Shown piece after piece: positions 1 through 3,472 of a stretch of DNA of 5,354 nucleotides. The notes under the pieces were generated by a model. The model worked only from the letters and a program-made list of their open reading frames with translations. It was not told where the DNA came from and searched no databases. Source of the stretch: Clostridiales bacterium (lineage in GTDB: Bacteria; Bacillota; Clostridia; Oscillospirales; Acutalibacteraceae); assembly GCA_021202245.1 (NCBI GenBank), contig JAJQDK010000051.1, positions 1 to 5,354 on the forward strand. The letters run 5' to 3'. Position 1 is the first letter of the stretch. Each line of letters starts with the position of its first letter. The translations under genes were made by a program, and so were the position numbers.

Positions 1-180
1 AAAGATTACATACGTTGCTCCGCTCGGAATTGAAACAGAATAGTTTGTTGAGCCAGAGCCGTTATCGCCTGCTGATGTCATTGCCGTGCCGGGCCATGCT
101 CCGCCGAGGTCTGCTGAGCTGTCGGACCAGAAGTAAGCGTATACGGTGCCCCATCCCTGATTATCGGTGAAGTAAAGTGT
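1..180 (-). other. CBM26-like starch-binding module 3 of gene A (partial)
   Basis: The segment begins TLYFTDNQGWGTVYAYFW, followed by GAWPGTAM and a YVIF strand, and is then cut by the window edge. It is nearly the same as module 2 over its visible 60 residues. The protein continues beyond position 1, so the true C-terminus and any further modules are not visible. Confidence 0.82.
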
Positions 181-267
181 TCCCGATGTCGAGGTTGAGC
201 CGCCCGATGAACTTCCACCGGAAGAGCTTCCGCCTGATGAGCTTCCGCCCGAGGAATCACCCGAGCT
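181..267 (-). other. Gly/Ser-rich linker of gene A
   Basis: About 29 residues of Ser-Ser-Gly-Gly character, unlike the Thr/Ala linkers elsewhere in the same protein. It includes three 15-bp DNA units at 211-255, each coding for a five-residue Ser/Gly block. It separates modules 2 and 3. Confidence 0.75.
211..255 (-). repeat. Three 15-bp units in the Gly/Ser linker of gene A
   Basis: Units at 211-225, 226-240 and 241-255 share the pattern gcttccgcc plus six variable bases on the plus strand. Each codes for a five-residue Ser/Gly block. This is a short coding minisatellite prone to slippage in steps of five residues. Confidence 0.65.
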
Positions 268-558
268 GTTCCAGCCGTAGGCAACAAGATGTCCCGAGCT
301 GTCGGTTGTGCCGTCGGTATAATATCCGTCGTAGCTGCTCAGCGTAATATCCTCTGTCTGCGACGTGCCGTTTGTAAAGATTACATATGTTGCGCCGCTC
401 GGAATTGTAGCATAATAATTAGTCTGTCCGTAGCCGTTATCGCCTGCTGATGTCATTGCTGTGCCGGGCCATGCTCCGCCCAAATCAGTTGAGCTGTCAG
501 ACCAGAAGTAAGCATATACTGTTCCCCATCCCTGATTATCGGTGAAGTAGATTGTACC
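268..558 (-). other. CBM26-like starch-binding module 2 of gene A
   Basis: Codons 888-984 show the module clearly: GTIYFTDNQGWGTVYAYFW, then GAWPGTAM, a YVIFTNG strand and a closing DGYYTDG with LVAYGWN. The aromatic residues in the W..VYAYFW segment and the WPG motif are typical of starch-module 26 families. It is closely related in DNA to module 3, with a period of 375 bp. Confidence 0.85.
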
Positions 559-705
559 GGATGATGAAGATGAAGTCGCAGTTGTTGCCTGAGTGGCAGT
601 AGTGGCAGTAGCCTGTGTAGCCGTGGTTGCCTGTGTTGCGGCTGTTGAAGCCGTTGTAGCCTGGGTTGCAGCCGTTGAAGCTGTGGTAGCCTCTGTTTCA
701 TCCTC
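559..705 (-). other. Thr/Ala linker after the dockerin of gene A
   Basis: About 45 residues of ATTASTAATQ-type repeats, then TATQATT and a short Ser run, connect the dockerin to the second starch-binding module. At the DNA level it includes a tandem 30-bp repeat, listed separately. Confidence 0.7.
629..688 (-). repeat. Tandem 30-bp linker repeat in gene A (629-658, 659-688)
   Basis: Two adjacent 30-bp units each encode the same ten Thr/Ala/Ser/Gln linker residues and differ only at a few mostly third-codon bases. The related gene B linker has a 39-bp version, so linker length appears to vary by unit gain and loss. Confidence 0.75.
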
Positions 706-930
706 GCCTATATATTGTCCGCAATAAGCGGCATTGTCAAAGAGGTCAACAAGATAATACTGAACGTAGGTTGCATCCTTAACATCAATAATTCCGCTTT
801 GGTCAACATCGGCTGCCGCTGCATTGTTGCCTGTAAGATATGAAATTCCGGCAGCGTGCTTCTGAATCTCCGTTGCATCGCTGATAGTGATTTTGCCATC
901 GCCGTTAGCATCGCCCACAAGCACTTTGCC
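706..930 (-). other. Type I dockerin of gene A (internal)
   Basis: Two calcium-binding repeats are intact. Loop 1 is DANGDGKITISD with ligands D770, N772, D774, T778 and D781. Loop 2 is DVDQSGIIDVKD with D804, D806, S808, D812 and D815. Each is followed by the usual helix (ATEIQKHAAGISYL; ATYVQYYLVDLF). The domain closes with AAYCGQYIGE, which is also present in gene B. Dockerins bind cohesins on scaffoldins, so this enzyme would be a multienzyme-complex component. The recognition positions after each loop are IS and VK. The dockerin is not C-terminal: starch-binding modules follow it. Confidence 0.92.
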
Positions 931-939
931 TGTTACACC

Positions 940-1149
940 TGATGTAGAGGTGGTTGACTGCGTTGCTTCGGTAGAAGCTGTAGTTGCCTGAGTTTCAGCT
1001 GTAGTAGCTTCGGTTGCTTCTGTTACGTTTGTTGATGCAGTAGTAGATGTTGAATCTGACTTTGTTACTTCTGTGGCATCCTGTACAACAACGGTGGGCG
1101 TAAGCGTGGTAGTAGTCCAGTTTCCGCTTGATGATGTTGTGGTTTCAAA
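940..1149 (-). other. Thr/Ala/Glu-rich linker before the dockerin of gene A
   Basis: A low-complexity segment of roughly 70 residues with runs such as TEATEATTAETQATTASTEA. It joins the first starch-binding module to the dockerin and is probably disordered and possibly O-glycosylated. It contains no conserved domain that I can recognise. Confidence 0.65.
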
Positions 1150-1485
1150 CATAATGTGTGAAGTACTTTCAAGCAGATAGCCATTGGTTGCCGGCTGCTG
1201 CTGTCCGTTGTTGCTGCTGATAATTATGCGGGTGTTTGAAGAATGTGCCAAGTCAAACGTGGCGTTTTCATCAATAACATTTCCTTCAGAATCCTTCTTT
1301 ACGCAGGTGGAAGAGGAAATTTCAAGATAATAGTATCCGGAAGCTTCATCATAGTTCATCTGAATTCCGGGCCAGTTGCCGTTGCAGTATGCAACTCCGT
1401 CTTCGGTTTCTTCGTCATACGCATATACAAAATAGGGAGCTTCCCATGAGGACTTCATTGAAGCGTTCAGATAAACGTAAATGCC
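1150..1485 (-). other. CBM26-like starch-binding module 1 of gene A
   Basis: Codons 579-690 carry the module's landmarks: an opening GIYVYLNAS strand, SSWEAPYFVYAYDEE, then GNWPGIQM, and a YYYLEIS strand. It is longer and more divergent than the two other copies in the same protein, with extra sequence after the YYYLEIS strand (CVKKDSEGNVINENATF). It contains two Cys residues, in AYCNG and STCVK, which could pair but need not. Its position after the Fn3-like domain matches the first module of gene B. Confidence 0.7.
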
Positions 1486-1500
1486 TGTGTTTGCCGCTTC

Positions 1501-1740
1501 GTTCTTTGTATAGGTATAAACCGTTGAACTCTCGCTTGTGCCGTCTGTTGCGGTAAGTGTGAGCTTGATTGTATCGCCGTAATCATAGTCGGAACCGATG
1601 CGAATGTTGATAGTACCTGTGTAGGTAACGGGTGTGCCGTCCTCAAGAGCATATGTACCGGAGGTTGCGTTCTCAAGTCCGAGTGTTAATGTAAGGGTTT
1701 CGCCCTCAAAGCTTCCGCTCTCTACGGAACAGGTATTCTT
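1501..1740 (-). other. Fn3-like / chitobiase C-terminal-like beta domain of gene A
   Basis: About 80 residues (codons 494-573) of alternating beta pattern rich in Thr: TLTLTLGLENATSGTYALE, then an IGSDYDYGD turn and LTLTATDGTSESSTVYTYTK. Gene B has a clearly related segment in the same place (IGSDVDYGE; VKASDGTTTSKEKSYTYTK). Such domains usually act as spacers between catalytic and carbohydrate-binding modules. Exact family assignment (Fn3-associated versus CHB_HEX type) cannot be settled by eye. Confidence 0.6.
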
Positions 1741-1743
1741 AGG

Positions 1744-3051
1744 AGTTGTAGAGCCTGTATAAACTACAGCCACACCTGTTGAACCAATCTGTCCGGAAAT
1801 TGTTCCGTTGGATACTGTAAATGTGTTGCCTGTGATTGTGTCGGTATAGGTGCCGTCCTGCATTTGATTAGCCGGTACGCTTACCGTGGTTGAAGTGCCA
1901 GAGCAGTTTACGAGAACAACGCCCGTTGTACCGCGCTCAACGTAAGCGATAGAACCGCTGGAGGAAAGATATTCTGTCTGTCCGTCAAAGTAATTCTTGA
2001 ACTTGTTAACCTCTGCAACCGCTGTAGATTTCCAGGTTGTGTCTGTGCTTGCATTGCCCATTATAGAAGCAGGTCTTGCAAAGAACAATGAGGTTGAATC
2101 TGCTCTTGCGCCTACAATAGCCCAAGCCTTGATAATTGTATCATCGGAAACGCCGCTTGTGCAGCTGAGTCCTGCGGAACCGGATGTGCCCATATATGTA
2201 TCGTGAGATTCTACCCACAATACAGATTTATCTGCGCTTGCGCCCTTGTTGTAGGTTGAACTTGCAAGTCCGGAAGCGTTTCCGTTGTTTGCGTTTACAA
2301 GAGCCAAATCACCGGTGTAGTTATCGGTAATGCTCATATATGTTGTGTAGTTGGAAATAGATGTTCCTGCACTGTTGAGGATTTCTCCGTAGTAGTAAAT
2401 ATCCTCACTTGTGCTTGACTGAGAGCCGTTGATTACTGTCGGCCAGAAGTCGCTTGAATAGCTTGAATCATCTGAAGGAAGCTCAATGTGCTTAGCTGCG
2501 TCAAAACGGAAGCCGTCAACGCCGCATTCAATACAGCTGATTAGCAGCTCTTTGTAAGCCTACTGAATTTCGCTGTTGCCTGTGTTAAGGTCAGGCATAC
2601 CGATTGAGCCCTGAGTCATATTGTAACGACTGCTGTCATCTGCCCAAATGCTGTTGATGTGCCAATAGGACGAGCTGCTTCTCCACTGTGAATCTATGGA
2701 CAAGTTGACGCTGCTCATAGAGTTGCTGCCGTCGGAATCATTATCGGCTGCAAGGTGGTTTGCAACGATATCAACAACTACCTTAATGCCCATTTCCTCG
2801 GCTGCGTCGCACAAGGACTTAAGCTCTGTGCTTGATCCGAGCCAAGATTCACTTGAATTGGCAATTCTTATACCGGTAGGCTGATACAGCTTCCACCACT
2901 GACCGCTCTGGTCGGTGTAGCTTGCGCTGTAGTCCTTTGAGGGCTGTACAGGTGAAGTCTGAACAGCAGTATAGCCTGCATCCTTAATGTCCTGCAAATT
3001 CTTCTCGATTGTACTGTAGGACCAGTTAAAGCAATGAAGAACTGCGCTTCC
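1744..3051 (-). other. GH13_28 catalytic domain and C-terminal beta domain of gene A (contains the TAG)
   Basis: Codons 57-492 match the AmyE-type alpha-amylase fold. Catalytic positions are D240 (codon at 2500-2502), E279 (2383-2385) and D340 (2200-2202), each in its conserved context: FDAAKH, GEIL and ESHDTY. Further family landmarks include LFFARP (codons about 373-378) and AEVNKFKNYF. The domain closes with a beta-sandwich segment ending in STGVAVVYTG. All catalytic regions downstream of the TAG look undamaged, which argues that the interruption is recent or tolerated. Confidence 0.88.
2560..2562 (-). other. In-frame amber (TAG) codon within the GH13 barrel of gene A
   Basis: The minus strand reads GAA ATT CAG TAG GCT TAC AAA, giving EIQ-stop-AYK. 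Fourteen codons separate the Gln from the Gly of GVDGF, the same spacing as in AmyE as I recall it (VQSYLKRFL to GADGF). The TAG therefore replaces one residue and no bases are missing. A CAG-to-TAG change after the existing CAG is the simplest origin, though other single-base origins are possible. Confidence 0.9.
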
Positions 3052-3219
3052 TTGAATTGAATCCTGTGCATCTGTGCTTGCAGAAACCGATTCGCTGCTT
3101 GTTGTCGCAGCAACCTCTTCCGAATCGACTACAGCTGCATTTGAAGTAAATGCACCCACAGCAATACAAGACATCAGCATACAAAGTACAAGGATTGCAC
3201 TTGTAATACGTTTTTTCAA
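2560..3219 (-). CDS. Gene A 5' open frame: signal peptide plus N-terminal third of the GH13 barrel (219 aa, ends at TAG)
   Basis: This is the part of gene A that would be translated if the TAG terminates. It starts with TTG at 3217-3219, chosen because AGGAG lies 8 nt upstream and the next residues form a textbook signal peptide (MKKRITSAILVLCMLMSC and onward). An earlier in-frame TTG at 3303 has no ribosome-binding site and would sit almost at the predicted transcription start. The fragment holds the opening barrel strand (AVLHCFNW, about 59-66), YQPTGIRI, and region I with DIVANH. It stops at NTGNSEIQ, just before the helix leading to region II. It lacks the nucleophile, the acid/base, the third catalytic Asp, all starch-binding modules and the dockerin. 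It should be inactive and probably unstable, though it could be exported. Confidence 0.75.
   Translation of the reverse strand: MKKRITSAILVLCMLMSCIAVGAFTSNAAVVDSEEVAATTSSESVSASTDAQDSIQGSAVLHCFNWSYSTIEKNLQDIKDAGYTAVQTSPVQPSKDYSASYTDQSGQWWKLYQPTGIRIANSSESWLGSSTELKSLCDAAEEMGIKVVVDIVANHLAADNDSDGSNSMSSVNLSIDSQWRSSSSYWHINSIWADDSSRYNMTQGSIGMPDLNTGNSEIQ
3136..3219 (-). other. Signal peptide of gene A
   Basis: The first 28 residues have a KKR n-region, a hydrophobic core (AILVLCMLMSCIAVGAF) and a Ser-Asn-Ala before the likely signal peptidase I cut after residue 28. A cut after residue 29 is also possible. The LMSC stretch at residues 15-18 weakly resembles a lipobox. Because the chain stays hydrophobic after the Cys, ordinary secretion fits better than a lipoprotein. 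Export agrees with extracellular starch attack and dockerin-mediated attachment. Confidence 0.85.
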
Positions 3220-3227
3220 ATTTCTCA

Positions 3228-3232
3228 CTCCT
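3228..3232 (-). promoter_or_regulatory. Ribosome-binding site of gene A
   Basis: AGGAG, within AGGAGTGAG, lies 8 nt before the TTG at 3217-3219. It decides the start, because the signal peptide begins exactly there and no other in-frame start has such a site. Confidence 0.85.
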
Positions 3233-3314
3233 AAAAATATAATATTATAGTGGTGTGGAAGAAATCGTCCGCAAATTGCAAAGGCATAAACAGAATATGC
3301 CAATTTACATATCT

Positions 3315-3343
3315 ATTGTATCAAAGTATGAAAAAATATTCAA
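3315..3343 (-). promoter_or_regulatory. Probable housekeeping-sigma promoter of gene A, extended -10
   Basis: TTGAAT (-35, 3338-3343) and TACAAT (-10, 3315-3320) are separated by exactly 17 bp, and TGA precedes the -10 (extended -10 TGn). Transcription would start near 3308 and give a leader of about 90 nt before the TTG. A perfect TATAAT at 3244-3249 lies closer to the gene. It has only a weak TTGCGG at a 19-bp spacing and would leave a very short leader, so I rank it second. Confidence 0.6.
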
Positions 3344-3349
3344 TTTGCT

Positions 3350-3371
3350 AATCTCACAATAATATCACAAT
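3350..3371. promoter_or_regulatory. Tandem 11-bp direct repeat upstream of the -35, possible regulator site
   Basis: The plus strand reads AATCTCACAAT (3350-3360) then AATATCACAAT (3361-3371), with 10 of 11 bases the same. The repeats abut with about one helical turn between them and end 6 bp upstream of the -35. This arrangement suits an activator or response-regulator dimer binding on one face of the DNA. The regulator is unknown, and chance in AT-rich sequence cannot be excluded. Confidence 0.4.
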
Positions 3372-3421
3372 TTTTTGTATATTTTGCCATAATTAAAAAT
3401 AGTAGTTTTAATCCGAAACGC

Positions 3422-3451
3422 AAAAAAGCTCTCCCGAAAGAGAGCTTTTTT
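3422..3451 (-). terminator. Intrinsic terminator after gene B, bidirectional in form
   Basis: GCTCTC (3428-3433) pairs with GAGAGC (3440-3445) around a six-base loop, extended by A6 on one side and T6 on the other. On the minus strand the hairpin is followed by six T. It starts 21 nt after the gene B stop and should separate gene B transcription from gene A. The same symmetry would stop plus-strand transcripts. Confidence 0.88.
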
Positions 3452-3472
3452 GAATGGTTTTTGTTCGGCTAA

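Larger units (their letters stand above)
1..569 (-). repeat. Tandem module repeat: 1-194 and 376-569 (period 375 bp)
   Basis: The DNA of starch modules 2 and 3 aligns without gaps at an offset of 375 bp, that is 125 codons. Over 61-105 versus 436-480 I count one mismatch in 45 bases, and similarly high matching occurs at 121-180 versus 496-555. The stretch coding for the residues after WPGTAM (about 10-60) is more diverged. The copy at the window edge may extend further left. Confidence 0.85.
1..3219 (-). pseudogene. Gene A: secreted dockerin-bearing GH13_28 alpha-amylase, interrupted by an in-frame TAG; runs off the left edge
   Basis: The role is extracellular hydrolysis of starch alpha-1,4 bonds. 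Read through the TAG at codon 220, the frame has 1073 codons in the window and no other stop. Order by codon: signal peptide 1-28; short Ser/Thr-rich spacer; GH13 barrel plus C-terminal beta domain 57-492; Fn3-like domain 494-573; CBM26-like module 579-690; Thr-rich linker; type I dockerin 765-839; Thr/Ala linker; CBM26-like module 888-984; Gly/Ser linker; third CBM26-like module from 1014, cut by the window. GH13 region I reads VVVDIVANH (about 147-155), region II GFRFDAAKHIEL with nucleophile D240, region III YYGEIL with acid/base E279, and region IV VESHDTY with D340. Wording around regions II-IV resembles Bacillus subtilis AmyE. The TAG aligns with one ordinary residue of AmyE without any indel, so it looks like a point nonsense change. 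It is listed as a pseudogene, but suppression or sequencing error is not excluded. Confidence 0.85.

Noticed and set aside
629..688. Short repeats in linker regions as a CRISPR array
   Set aside because: The repeats abut without spacers, are in frame, and code for Thr/Ala-rich linker peptide.
1..2559. Independent downstream gene restarting after the TAG
   Set aside because: I see no in-frame start with a ribosome-binding site soon after the TAG. A restart would lack a signal peptide and the first part of the barrel.
2540..2580. Frameshift as the cause of the break in gene A
   Set aside because: The same frame codes the amylase on both sides, and the spacing to region II matches AmyE, so it is a substitution to TAG and not an indel.
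3166..3177. Lipobox (LMSC) making gene A a lipoprotein
   Set aside because: The Met before Ser-Cys is atypical, hydrophobic sequence continues after the Cys, and a better signal peptidase I site follows.
3301..3303. Earlier in-frame TTG as the start of gene A
   Set aside because: It has no ribosome-binding site, sits about 5 nt after the predicted transcription start, and would put 28 extra residues ahead of a classical signal peptide.
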